DNA of 64,000 nucleotides from Cylindrobasidium torrendii FP15055 ss-10 (Eukaryota > Basidiomycota > Agaricomycetes > Agaricales > Physalacriaceae): assembly GCA_000934385.1 (NCBI GenBank), contig KN880529.1, forward strand, positions 1 through 64,000, in the 5' to 3' direction. The position numbers and the translations under genes were made by a program. Position 1 is the first letter of the stretch; every line of letters begins with the position of its first letter. Shown one piece after another: positions 11,041 through 22,101 of this stretch. Below the pieces are notes generated by a model. It saw only the letters and a program-made list of their open reading frames with translations, was not told the DNA's origin and made no database searches.

Positions 11041-12060
11041 TTACAAGCTTTTCTTCACATCCTTCTTCGCCGCTTCAGCTCGTGCCGCCTTCGCCCTCCT
11101 CTTCCCAAGCTTCGTCTCTCTCCATAGAGCGGACGCGGCAAACGCTGCCCCAGGGCCCACAATCACTGACCCAATGAGCGCCCACGCCGCCAGCATAACC
11201 ACCTGCGCAACGCTCTCCGCGAACCACAGCGTGCTAAGCAGATACGCCGCACTCGACATGTAGAAATCGACCTGGAAAAGGAGCAGCGAGCCTCCTGCCG
11301 CCGTCGTGAAACCGAAATCTATCCCAAACAACTCTCGGATGGCCTCCACAGTTCCCAGCTCATACAGGAACGCAAAGTGGTAGGAGGATGCGGCGATGAA
11401 TATCAGGATGTATGTCCCGACGACGATGGCGTTTCCGGATTTCCATTCGGCCTTCGGAGGGGGGCGGACCAGTTGATGTGCGGTCTGCCCGAGGAAGGTA
11501 AGGAGTGGTGCGAACTGGAAGATGGCGGTCACGCCGCCATCCACGGTGTCCTTGTTGACCATCATAATCGTCGGGATAACCCAGCCTATCGAAGTGCCAA
11601 ACACGCTGGACTGTGCATGGGCCTGCGAGATGGGCGCTGTATTTTTGCGGTTGTAGATTGCGAAGGCGAGCAGATACCATGGAGAAATGGCAGCGATAGT
11701 CACAAATTGGGCAATGATACCAAAGAAAAGCTGAGCAAAACTCCCGAAGAATCGGTAGCCGTTCCGACTGGATTCAAAACACATGAAGACGATGAACGGG
11801 GGTATACACGTCCCCAGGAAATAGCCAGTGAATTTTCGTGGGCCATCCACGTCCAGAAGAAGGTGGAAGATGGTGACTATGTTGCAGAGCGTCGCATCAA
11901 ATCCGGGGAGGGCGCCCGATGTAATTGGCATGTAGTACTGCGAGGAAGGAGTGCATGCTGGGACTTGGGCGTTGTTGAGGTCCATAGCAGGCTCGAGGAG
12001 CTTCCATGTGAAGACTGACAGCGAGGGGAACGCGACAAGCGCAGCTATGGTTTCCAACAT
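11041..12060 (-). CDS. Polytopic membrane protein, unknown function
   Basis: A single-exon frame of 339 aa begins MLETIAALVAFPSLSVFTW. At least seven hydrophobic segments are visible, including IPPFIVFMCF, FFGIIAQFVTIAAI, YILIFIAASSYHFAFLY and VVMLAAWALIGSVIV. The C-terminus is a Lys/Arg/Ala-rich cytosolic tail (KRRAKAARAEAAKKDVKKSL). The overall shape resembles integral membrane proteins sometimes encoded in fungal terpenoid clusters, but no family can be named and no biosynthetic genes adjoin it. Lack of introns is unusual beside its neighbours. Confidence 0.7.
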   Translation of the reverse strand: MLETIAALVAFPSLSVFTWKLLEPAMDLNNAQVPACTPSSQYYMPITSGALPGFDATLCNIVTIFHLLLDVDGPRKFTGYFLGTCIPPFIVFMCFESSRNGYRFFGSFAQLFFGIIAQFVTIAAISPWYLLAFAIYNRKNTAPISQAHAQSSVFGTSIGWVIPTIMMVNKDTVDGGVTAIFQFAPLLTFLGQTAHQLVRPPPKAEWKSGNAIVVGTYILIFIAASSYHFAFLYELGTVEAIRELFGIDFGFTTAAGGSLLLFQVDFYMSSAAYLLSTLWFAESVAQVVMLAAWALIGSVIVGPGAAFAASALWRETKLGKRRAKAARAEAAKKDVKKSL

Positions 12061-12864
12061 GATGCAGCGGGATGTTGGTGGTGGTTAGAAGTGAAGACGT
12101 GCCAAGCGGCCTCGATCGCAATAAGTATTACGCTGACCGGGTGTCTGTGCATATATGGGAAGCCGCAATACAAGACTCGGTACCCTCGAAACAATAATCA
12201 GGATTCTTACTAACCTGTTACTAACGAACACTGACCAGGCTCTTGCCCTCGTTCCGCCAGCGTGTCTGACCAAAAATCAACTTTTTGTGAAATTGCGTCT
12301 GCTTCTGGTTTTATTCCTGGCACAAGTGGAGTGCTGGCGCTGATGTGCAAAGCATTTGTTATGTTCTTTGAGGCCTTTCAACGCTCAGCCGCGCACATAT
12401 TCTTTTGGTCTGATAAACGTCTAACTCATTTGTATAGACTAGTTCTTCAGAACTACCCAACAGAAGAGTCTATTCAGTCTCATATTCCATCTGCAAACAT
12501 GTAGCTTTTATCTTCGCTGCCTTGTGGGCTAACCAGGTCGCGGATGTTCGATCGCGTCTGCTGGCCGATCGCGTCGTGCAGCGTGCTTGATCGCGTTCGA
12601 CGCGTCGCGTCCGGAAACAAAAAATGAAAATGAAAAACCCAACGGAATGGCAATAACACCGTATATTTTATTCCACCGTGCTGTCCGGAGTGACACATCT
12701 TGCTTCTAGTGGCTCAAAGCGCGAGGACAACACCCATCTACACGTGCTACGACTTCCCCACCACACGTGTGATCCATCAATAGGCCACGGTCCGGGTGCC
12801 GTATCTTGCTTCTGCCCATCATCCTGTCTTTCAGCTATCTCCCCTGGAGGCTCCGTCGTGGGCG
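12061..12864. other. Divergent intergenic region with CGCG-rich repeats
   Basis: This is the shared upstream region of the membrane-protein gene (minus) and the acidic-protein gene (plus). At 12549-12612 the octamer GATCGCGT or a close variant recurs three times and ends in GACGCGTCGCG, which contains an ACGCGT (MluI cell-cycle box) core. No coding frame is supported. Confidence 0.4.
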
Positions 12865-13508
12865 ATGTTGTTTTTCAGCATTATTTGTGGCTGCTGCTGC
12901 GGACGGAGGTGGAGGAGTTCAGCTGAGGACGAGGGCGACGTCAACGAGAGTTCACGCTTAATCCCCGAGGAGCACGCGTGCGCCGCCTTTGCTGCTTATG
13001 CCCTCCAGATAGCTCATAAGTCTCCTTAGACCAACTCCTGGTCCTGCGACCTTTGACTATGGACGCTTTGAGGAGCGTTTGGACACGATTGTGCGCGCAC
13101 AGGAAGGGTGCGTTGCGCCTTCACAGCTACTTACAGCACCACTAATGGCGTGATTCTAGGCGGATGGTGAACGTCCACCACTCACACAAGCTCTTTGAAG
13201 AGACCGACGATGAGGAAGAAGATGAAGATGAACCAGACGAGCACGAGGATCCAAATACAGCGGATGCTGAGGCAGAGGATATCCCAGCACTGGAGGACAC
13301 AGAATCTACCCCCAAAGAACGCTCGTCGTCGCGCATACCCAGCGGCCGGTCGGCACGGATTGTTAATGACGACGAGGATACTGCTGCGCAGGTGCGTAAC
13401 CATTGCTGCCTTTGAGCATCGTCCTAACAACAAATGCAGGACGTTCCTCCAAAGCCTCTTGAACTAAGCGTTGGCTCGCTCTCTCGTAGCTGGGGCGACC
13501 AACTCTAG
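12865..13508 (+). CDS. Small acidic protein with N-terminal cysteine cluster
   Basis: Four exons (12865-12977, 13030-13107, 13160-13391, 13440-13508) join in frame to 163 aa. The N-terminus MLFFSIICGCCCGRRWRSS has a short hydrophobic patch and four Cys residues, a pattern often palmitoylated on membrane-anchored adaptors. Next come ESSRLIPEE and DYGRFEERLDTIVRAQ, an acidic stretch of Asp/Glu repeats (about residues 75-100), and a Ser/Arg-rich tail. The N-terminal Cys cluster plus the RLIP-type motif recalls LAMTOR1-type lysosomal adaptors, but similarity is too weak to assign. The frame is also open upstream to an ATG at 12796; 12865 was preferred because it puts the Cys cluster at the N-terminus. 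Confidence 0.6.
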
Positions 13509-14572
13509 ACCACTATTGGATCTGGAATATCCATACATCCGCCTGTCTAACAGGTTCAAAGAAGGACTCTACATCACATCACGCTCATGCATTTCGGAAA
13601 TCATTCACGCACCTCATTTTTTTCTATTTGGTCTACCATATTGTTCAATAACCACTCATTTCAGGATAGGATACCAAGGCTCCATAATGTGCTTCGCTGT
13701 TCGATCATTTTTAGTATTTCGCCTAGCTATCGCCGTGTTTCCCCCTTCGAGATTCGTCGTGCACACTCGAGGGTCATCCTAATATGTGCTGCCATTCTCG
13801 TGACCTCCTTGCCTTGCATACGCGCCATCTTATCAGAATCTGCTCTATCACCCTTGCTGCAGTGAGGTCTAGAAGCTCATACCTCGTTTCTCGCAAGATA
13901 CCCCAATAAGAAGACGCATGCGGACCGTATGTCTATATCCATAGGGATGATTTTCTTCCAGTGCAAGCGGGTAAGAATGTTGAGGTTTACGCATACGCTT
14001 TGGCGTCGAACGACGAGAAGACTTGGAAGGACTGGTCTGGTACCCCCATCCTCAACCATCCTACTAACCCAACATAGACTTGCATTCCAATATGAATCGC
14101 ACCATCATCGTATCAACCCCACGATATTATCTATAGCCAGTCATGTATGGCAGAAGCATACTTAGCCACGACAAACGGTGGGGCAACACAGTCCGTATGA
14201 CCTGGCCTCACTAGTAGACGATGCACAAATCGAATCCCCACAATGTGCATTGATCAAGGAATATATATGATATTGAGCAACATGCATAGCACTTCGTACG
14301 TAGAGGAGTGCTGGGTATCCAAAGGGAGTGTCAGCAATAACCGGACGACAACAGATAGCTAGCCAAGGGGTGGTCGGATGTGCGACTACTAATAGGATAC
14401 AAATGGAAACGAACACAACAAACGAGCAAGGTAGGATAGAAATGTATAACAGGGAAAAGAACGGACGAGTAATGGTACAGTAGCCACGGCCAAATTCTAA
14501 GTGAGGCCAATCTGAGTTATACATACAAACAGCGAACATAAAGAGAATGAGCGTTAGGGATTGCGTTTGAGT
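13509..14572. other. Convergent intergenic region, nothing recognised
   Basis: This lies between two convergent genes and probably contains both 3' UTRs. Several short frames exist, but none has domain content or splice support. Confidence 0.5.
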
Positions 14573-16801
14573 TCATTTCGTGGATATCTTGGGCGTCGAC
14601 GCTGTCATCTCCCTCAGACGTATCTCGTTCGCCGATGCAGGCGTGACCTTCCTCATCGACGCGAGTTCCGCCTCATGCTCCGTCTCCCAGTGCTTCTGCT
14701 GCTGGGCCCATTCGTTCTGAGGAATCATCGTCCGCTTGCCGTCCTTGGTACACTGCTTGCACAACGACTCGGCGGAGAACATCAGTGGGCCGTGGGTCAT
14801 CGCCGACAGACCCTTCTTGTGTGCAGGGAGCGGCGGCGAGACCGGTCCTGGCGAGGTTTTCGGAGCCTTGACAGCACCGAACACAGGCCCTTGTCTCCTG
14901 TAGGGCTCTATATGGACCGCTGGTGGCATCGGCGGATACTGTGGACGGGGAGGCGGTAGTTGCACTTTGTACTCGTTCCGCGCCGCAGAGACGGGGCCGT
15001 TGGACTTGGACGGCGGGCCATGAAGCCTTGGGGCGGCACTGATGGGTTTGGGCGCACTATTGGGTCTGGAACTGGGCTTCGGAGCAGGCGCACTGATTGG
15101 CTTCGGTGTAGATGTCTCGCTGAGGACAAATATGGGAGGCGCAGACGCATTGGCAGGTTTTGAGGGGGCGGTGTCCATATCAGGCTGCTGCTTCTCGACA
15201 CCGGCTGGTCTTGTCTTGGGAGCGGACTCCTTCGTAGCCTCGGGGCGGGGGAGCTCGAGCGGGGGCGAGCCATTACCAGGAGACGTAGCGGCAGACGAAG
15301 AAACCCGTTTGTCGCTGTCGAACCCAGCCATATCAAAGTCAGACCGTGGAGATTGGGTCGGCGTTGTAGACACGCCAGACACGCCAGATAAACGACGGGG
15401 CGGCAATGCTTCAAGCGCAGGGTGTTGGTCTAACGGAGAACTCGGTGGTCGGCTGAGAACGACACTCGCAGGCTCGTCGACCTCCTCCATCTTGACTTGT
15501 CCAGAACCATAGGCCGACAACCTGAACTGCTTCTTCGCAACACCGGTATCTGCACTCGAGCTCTTCGCCAGCTTGGGGGCAGGGAGGTCTTCCGGGTCGT
15601 TCGGACCGCGAGGGCGCTTGTTGGTGTTGGTCGGGGCATCTTGCAAAATGCGCCCTGTCATCGCGACGCTGGGAGCCCGAGATCGTGGAGGTCTGGAACT
15701 CTGCAAGGACCCCATGGGCGCCTGCTGTGAGCCACCGGAGTAAAGCTGATGGACAGCCTCTTGCTGGGTGTTTGGGATCGTAAAGCGCGCATCGGAAAGT
15801 TGCGTATTTGGCGGAGGCTGCTGTTGCGGTTGTTGTCGTCGCGGCTGTGGTCGAGACTGCTGCGATTCTGGTAGAGGTCTCCGTCCTCCGTCAGGCCCTC
15901 TGATCTGTTTGCGAAGGTCATTGACCTCCGCCACTAAAGACGCATTGTCCGCGCGCAGCCGCCGAATCTCATCTGCATGGGCTCGGTCGGCTTCTTGCAG
16001 TTCGCGCACAGCGGTGTTGGCCCTATTCAGATGGCGCTTATACTCTTGCACCTTGTCCAGTACAGCATGCCAGTGTGGTTGGATAGCCTGCAGGGTATTT
16101 CCGAACTCGAAGAATATCTGGTCATCGGAGCGTGGGTCAGAACCGAGTCGCATCGGTCGGTCCACTGATGAGGGTTGCGGTATGGGCGGGAAAGGGCTAT
16201 GATATTGTGCGTCTGTGGCTCGACGCGGACGCGGCACCGACTGGGAATCACGTCCAGGTTGCTGAGAATGTGGTTGGCTTGGTAGGTAGCCTTGACGCAA
16301 GCCATGCTCAGTAATGATTGCAGGTGTAGGAGGGCCGTCGCGCTGCATAACGGTACGCAGGAAATCTGGTGGGCTGAATTGATCAACTCTCAGATTCGGC
16401 TTCAACTGTTGCAAGTTAGGTTAGATCGAGTAGGCGTCGGATTTCGAATATCGCACCTCGGGATGACCTCGCGCTGGGTGTGAGTAGTAGTCACCTGCGG
16501 GAGCCCTACTGTGCATGAGCATTTCTGGGGGTGGTGGGATAGTATTCGGCGCGAGACTATTGCTTGCTGTGCGCACAGGTGCGTCTCGCGGCCCAGAAAG
16601 GCGTCTGATATGTTGTTGCTGCTGTTGTTGTTGGCGCTGAATAAACGGTTAAGTCAAAGAGTTGCAACCAACAATTGTGGCGCGCACATCATCATGAGCC
16701 ACTCTTCGAGAATCGACACTTTGGGAAGGAGGGGTTCGCGCGATCGAGCGAATATGTTCTGGTTCACGCTGCCGGCGCGGCGGAGGTTGGGTGTCGGGCA
16801 T
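14573..16801 (-). CDS. Coiled-coil, Pro/Ser-rich protein, unknown function
   Basis: Three phase-0 exons (16801-16688, 16636-16457, 16405-14573) give 708 aa starting MPDTQPPPRRQREPEHIRSI. A run of Gln encoded by exon 2 is followed by Pro-rich sequence, then a clear coiled coil (about residues 198-268, with RELQEADRAHADEIRRLRAD). The middle is low-complexity Pro/Ser/Ala. Near the C-terminus, SLCKQCTKDGKR followed by HWETEH gives a Cys-x2-Cys...His-x3-His arrangement that could bind zinc. The composition suggests a nuclear or scaffold protein, but no family was recognised. The upstream exons are supported by frame continuity and good donor/acceptor sites. Confidence 0.65.
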
Positions 16802-19227
16802 ACAGATCCTCTCGTTTAAAGTGGGTATATGTCAGGAATGTTGATGTTTAGAGGTATCCCTTTGTGGTAAATTGAAAGCGACAAGCGCCGGACAGAAGTG
16901 ATCGAGAACGAAAAAGTAAAAAAGAGGTTTAAAGAACAAACGCAGTCCGGCTTGATGGGTCCAAAGGGGGGCAAGAAAGCATCAACAGATGCGAACCGAG
17001 CACACCGTCCTTTTATACGCACGGAAGTTCCCACGAGGACACGCGGTAAGCTATCTCCTTTTTAACGAACCAATCAGAGTGCATGAAGCATGCGGCCCAA
17101 CCCCATATAGCGGGTCTATTTGTACACGAACTGTCCGCAAAAGGGTGCCTCCAGCCTCGAGGCCGCCTTCTTTTCACCCGCATCCTCGTTGCCATCAGAT
17201 GACAAGGATTGCAATTTGGCCAAGCTCCAGAGCGGATGATGAGGAAGTTGCCGATCAGCAGAGCCTTGTCCCCTCCCGACTCAGAGACGAGCATTTCCCC
17301 GCCATCTTCGTGGCCTCTACGTGTTCCGTTCCAGATCCCACGTGTAATCTTACATCTCCCCCCTCAATGGCCCTTTATTGAGACCAACAAACTCCAGCGC
17401 TGTCTCCTCATGCACCGCTCAATAACGGGCCGTGGATTAGCTACTTAGCTGCACCAACTCTGGAGCGGTAGACCCTGCTAATCCAATGCTAACTTGATCC
17501 AACGACTGCGCGCTTTAAACCACATGACCAGGGCTATAACACATTCACTCCATCATCATTCCTTGTCAATGCCATCGTGGCAATAGTACAGTAGCTATCG
17601 GCAGCGTCTATCAGTCCATCGTTATCGAGGCCTCTCTTGAGTTGGTATTTCAAAGCACATTTGTCTTTGTCAGTCGATCTCATCCTTCCGTCGTACATGG
17701 AGGATAACTCATACATACGACAGCCGGTTTTCGTTGATCACTCTCGCTCTGTCCAATAGAGCGCATACCATTCCAGTACATTCACACGCTAAGCAAAGGC
17801 CATTGAAGGATTGGTATGACTCCCCTCGCTCAATTTCCACTCCCTAGCGCTCTTGAAATGGACTTGCCTTCTCTTGCCCTTTAGTGCCCCTTTTAAAGCT
17901 CGAAATTTCTCCAGAATCCGCTCGGGCCGGAATGATCTATGACGCATCATTGGCTATCTCGACGCGCACTTTGGCACGCTTGGCGTTTGTTGATTCCGCT
18001 ACCGCCTTGAATGGCCATGTTCCCGTGACCCTGGTCAGAGACCTTCAAAGACTCGCGCTTCTAATTATGTACTAAATTAATCTGCATTGTTACCCCTGCT
18101 CATCGTCCCTTCAGGTTATTTGCAGGTTATGTTTGCAGCCAAATGAATTCGCCCGATTGTTTGATGACGCATCATTCGCGATCTCGACGCGCGCGATCGA
18201 ACAATGGCCCTCTCAGATTTACATTCAACACGCAAAGCTATCGATGTTTCGATGTTCTCCACACGAATTGTTCTTTTTAACCACCATTGGCGGTGTCAGA
18301 AGGCCTATCATTCGATTCTGGGGTGCTGCTTGGTGCTCCAACATGCTGAGTTGTGAGTCAAAACCCATGCACATATAGGCTGGCTCGTTATGTTCGAAAT
18401 TCCTATCCGACCTTTCAAGGTCTTTGACAGCGCCGCCTTCTCCAGCGTCAAACATGATGTTATGATCCAGGCGCCGCTGCGCCCTCTGACGCAGACTCCA
18501 AACTCACCATGTCGATGAATCCCTTTCGTCCGCAATACAAAGACGGTCGTAGCAGCCATGCAAGTGCATCGGATATTTCATGGCCAGTGGAAAAAGCGCA
18601 AAAATGAGTCCCCAGTAAATCCAACGCGGAATGCACGCACTGAAGCCTGGCTTCCAGGTCCTTCATCTCTGAGACCCGCGTCCTGCGGCGCGCTTCTTAT
18701 GCTGGCATTCACATTTTCTAGACTTCACAGCAGCGACTCTGTCTTGCCAGCACGCGTAATTAGCACTGAGAGTCAAGTTCACTCAGTGTAGACCAGATGA
18801 GCGTGCATGCCATCGATGTCTACGCTTGAGGACGGCGGGGACGGGACTGCCGCAGAGTCTGAACTTCGTTTCGAGGGTGCCATATTCCTGCGGATTCTCT
18901 CGATGGGGTCCTGATAACACATGGGAGCCTTTCGTATTGCTGTAGGGTATCCACGGTACTGACACAGCCGACTTGACTTTGGTTCGTAGTGGCGAGGTAC
19001 AGAAGGGTACAGAATCAAGAAGCATTGTGTGCCCATATCATATTTTCCATCATTTATCCGCACTTTCAAAGAAGAGGTTCATAAAATGGGGCGATGTCAT
19101 ATAATAGGCAGTTTATCGACCCCAAGCGGGGTTGAGATTCACAACTTCAGCTTACCCGCAGTGTGAGCCTGCGGCTCGGCGATATCCTCCATCTCGGTTT
19201 GGACGCTGCAACTCAGCGCTCATGTGG
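16802..19227. other. Long intergenic region with a diverged direct repeat
   Basis: About 2.4 kb without a convincing gene. A roughly 30-base sequence, ATGACGCATCAT followed by ATCTCGACGCGC, occurs at about 17939-17968 and again at about 18164-18192. A minus-strand frame at 18460-18666 (starting MKDLEARLQCVHSALDLL) could be part of a small gene, but no complete model was found. Confidence 0.4.
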
Positions 19228-19235
19228 TATATAAG
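19228..19235 (+). promoter_or_regulatory. TATA box
   Basis: TATATAAG lies 54 bases before the ATG at 19282. It argues against starting the downstream protein at any codon upstream of the box. Confidence 0.5.
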
Positions 19236-19281
19236 GGCATGTCCTCAAACCTGGATGCAAGGACGAAGTATACCCGCGAAG

Positions 19282-19836
19282 ATGCAGCGCCCAATCTACT
19301 ATGCGCGCGATAGCGCGTCCTCGAGCCGCTCCGCATATTTCCTGCACACGCCTCGGATGCGACCGACATATTCGCCTACGATGCCAGTGTCTGACTGGGC
19401 ATGCCACTCTCCTTCTATAGACGAGGGTTCGGATTACACACCATCCACACCGTCTTCAACAAGAATGCACTCCATGCGCAGTCCTTCATTTTCTTCACGA
19501 TCTTCTTCGGGGTCGCTCTATGGGGCTTATCCGACCCCCAATCGCATTCGGCGCGCCAACACCACACTCTCAGACAGTTCATTCGAGGAGGAGGAGGAGG
19601 AGGATGGGATGGGGAATGAGGGCGACGAGGTCGAGTTGGGCCTCGGGCTGGAGATGACTGCAGAGGCTGAGGCGGATGCATATGATTCGGGGGAAGAGGT
19701 CGGAGGTCCTGAGGAGAAGAGTCGGCGGCGGCGAGCACGCAAACATGTGCAGCGGCGTTTCCAGCGGGCAACCTTTAAGGTGGGCATCAAGGTCTTCAGA
19801 GCGCGGCGTAGGGTGAGGCAGGCCCTTGGAAGGTGA
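19282..19836 (+). CDS. Small Ser/Glu/Arg-rich protein, unknown function
   Basis: A single exon of 184 aa begins MQRPIYYARDSASSSRSAYF. The N-terminal half is Ser/Tyr/Pro-rich, the centre carries a Glu run (FEEEEEEDGM) and further acidic residues, and the C-terminus is strongly basic (RRRRARKHVQRRFQRATFKV). The opposite-charge halves and the lack of any domain suggest a disordered protein. The frame is open further upstream, but a TATA box inside that extension favours this start. It could be lineage-specific. Confidence 0.5.
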   Translation: MQRPIYYARDSASSSRSAYFLHTPRMRPTYSPTMPVSDWACHSPSIDEGSDYTPSTPSSTRMHSMRSPSFSSRSSSGSLYGAYPTPNRIRRANTTLSDSSFEEEEEEDGMGNEGDEVELGLGLEMTAEAEADAYDSGEEVGGPEEKSRRRRARKHVQRRFQRATFKVGIKVFRARRRVRQALGR

Positions 19837-20406
19837 AGATGACAGGGTCGATGTAGGGCAAGCTATGAATTTTCACGAAACTATGACTGCGACTGGTGTG
19901 CAATGATTTCATGGGTATGGGATGGGAATTAGGGAACTTCGGATATCTTGTACAACGTACATGACCTGTATTAGTAGCGCTTTATTTTGACACCAAGTGG
20001 CGACTGAAAGACTCGTTTGTGACGTTGAAAAGGCCTTTGTTGAGCTGCCTGGTCGAGGGCTTGCGTGGCTGACACGATTGCTATTTCGATAATTGGATGG
20101 AGAGCGAAGTTGGGGTCCAATAGGAGCAGCGTCGACCGACGGGGTGGCACTGTATCCTCGTTTACGATGGAAGGAAACCAGAAGGAAACAAGAGTCAAAG
20201 TCGGGCGGAAAGGCCGGACCGAGATTCCGAGTCCAAAGAAAACGTTCACGTGATGGGGGTTTTCTGTCACATGTGACACGGTCGGCGATCAATCCTGCCT
20301 TGCCTCTTACCGTCACCTGCCCCGGAGAATCTCCCTTGCTTCCTCACCCTCCGCCAACCACATACACTAGCACGGCCTGACGACGCAAATAGGAGTGGCC
20401 TAAAAT
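19837..20406. other. Intergenic, nothing recognised
   Basis: This stretch holds the 3' flank of the small Ser/Glu-rich gene and the upstream region of the forkhead-like gene. No coding frame or repeat is supported. Confidence 0.45.
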
Positions 20407-21942
20407 ATGTATACCCAGCCACAGAGGCGAGAAGGAGTTGTGACCAGCGCCAAATACCGGTCCAAGAAGAAAGTACTCGAAGCAAACATCAAATGGTCGG
20501 TAGAGTCAACAGATGCTCGGGATGAGGTAAGCTCTGAGGTCCTGTAAGCTCCCAGTCGTTCATCATTATGGCAGATTCAGCGGACTGTAGACCGCAAGTC
20601 GTACAGAACATACATTCCTGGATATCGAGAATTCAAGACTCACGTGAAGTGGTCGGCCGAGGCTCCAGATGCGCGAGACGAAGTATGTGATATGCTGAAA
20701 TTAGCACGATGGATACTTACGCCCCATTTTATATAGTTACGCGAGCTGGTCCATTCCCGACGTAAACAGCCCATCTCATCGCCGGACCGTCTACCAGATC
20801 ATCTGCATTACTTACCCACCGTGGAATTTGACTTTTTCTGTGGCTCTGCTCGTGTCCCTCGACGAGTGTTCGCACCTTGTACAGCGTACCCTGTGGATAT
20901 CAAGCCTGGCGATCCTGACTATCCCTGGGACTGGGCCACAGCTGAGTGGGCATTGGGTCTCAATGTGCCACAGCGCCATCGAGTGAGAAACCCAGACGAG
21001 CCTTCGGAGCGCTATGCACTCCCTCCGCCTCCTTACACAACACAGAAGCCCAACATGCCGCTCGAGGGGCTTGTTGGCCGCGCACTGAACGCCTCATATA
21101 CCGGTCAATTAGACATCCGCGATATACTGGAGTACATCTCGACAGCACACCCATTCTACATCATCCCCGATAGGAAATATGTGGGCAAATGGCCGAACTC
21201 GTGGATGCGCTGGGTAAAGCTGTTGCTTGACAGCTGTTGGTTCGAAAAGGTTTTGGGACAACGATGGGAAGGTGCTCCATGCTACGATATGTACAGAATC
21301 AACCCAACTTTCGCCCCGGTCTTCGCAGGGGGTGGTCTTCATCCCCCTGCTATCTCTGTACCACTGTCCATCATGCCTCTGCTACCACCCCCACCCATAC
21401 AACATCACCACCAGCAGGGCGTAGTACCGACACAGGTTCCACCGGCGGACGTCTCGGCGAATAGGGCGAAGGCAGCAGGGAGCTCTAAAGAAGTTCCAGT
21501 GAAGAGGAAGGCGGAGAGCGAGTCTATTGGGAAGCGCAAGACGCGGAAACGATTCAAGAGGGTGGCCAGCGATCCTCGCAGCGACATCGAGTCGGAGGAC
21601 GAAGACGACCCGCCATGGGAAGAGCCCAAACAGACGTCTTCCGTAGAAGAGTATGACCATTTCCCCTCAATACCTACGTCCGCGCCGTGGCTTTCCAGAA
21701 TGAAGCAACGCTCACGCTCGCGGTCGAAATCACCAACACCACCACCGCCAACTGCACCTCTCTTTCCACGGGTGGTCGATATTGAACCTGTCGCAGCGCC
21801 GCAGGCTTACCAGCACCCAGTCAAGACGCAATATCCTGCCCCAGCCCTGCTTCCCGACCCAAACTCAACGATTCGCAAATTGGTTCCCGTACAATCCTGG
21901 GGCAAAAGGCCAACCTCATCAGACGACGATTCGGATGGATGA
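20407..21942 (+). CDS. Divergent forkhead-like protein with a duplicated exon
   Basis: Three phase-0 exons (20407-20526, 20575-20682, 20737-21942) give 477 aa. Exons 1 and 2 each end in a near-identical block: IKWSVESTDARDE and VKWSAEAPDARDE. Residues about 185-265 (EGLVGRALNAS, IRDILEYISTAHPFY, WMRWVKLLLDSCWFEKV) align by eye with the forkhead domain of the gene at 54021-56598 (AILGRAILSS, LQEIYDWITIVFPFY, WMNSIRHVLS), so this is probably a winged-helix domain that has lost the canonical NSIRHNLS recognition helix. The C-terminal half is disordered with basic clusters (KRKTRKRFKR) fitting nuclear import and ends in acidic Ser/Asp residues. DNA binding is an inference. Confidence 0.65.
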
Positions 21943-22101
21943 AATGGACTCTACACTACTACATACACACACACTTTTGGAATTGATAGCATTTATATAC
22001 CCTCGGTGGAATTGGCAAGAACAGAATTTGTGTGCCTCAGTAGTCCGCCACATTCAAACGATTGAGTGTGATGTCATGATTGCAGCTTTGCCTTTGCGGT
22101 C

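Noticed and set aside
11041..12060. Idea that the polytopic membrane protein belongs to a terpenoid biosynthetic cluster
   Set aside because: No prenyltransferase, cyclase or P450 gene lies nearby, so the resemblance in shape alone is not enough.
18225..18666. Minus-strand frames starting MKDLEARLQC and MFDAGEGGAVK that could be two exons of one gene
   Set aside because: A donor exists near 18510, but no convincing acceptor, stop or upstream promoter completes the model, and the peptide has no recognisable domain.
18779..19069. 96-codon minus-strand frame before the small Ser/Glu-rich gene
   Set aside because: It is composition-biased, overlapped by another open frame and has no support.
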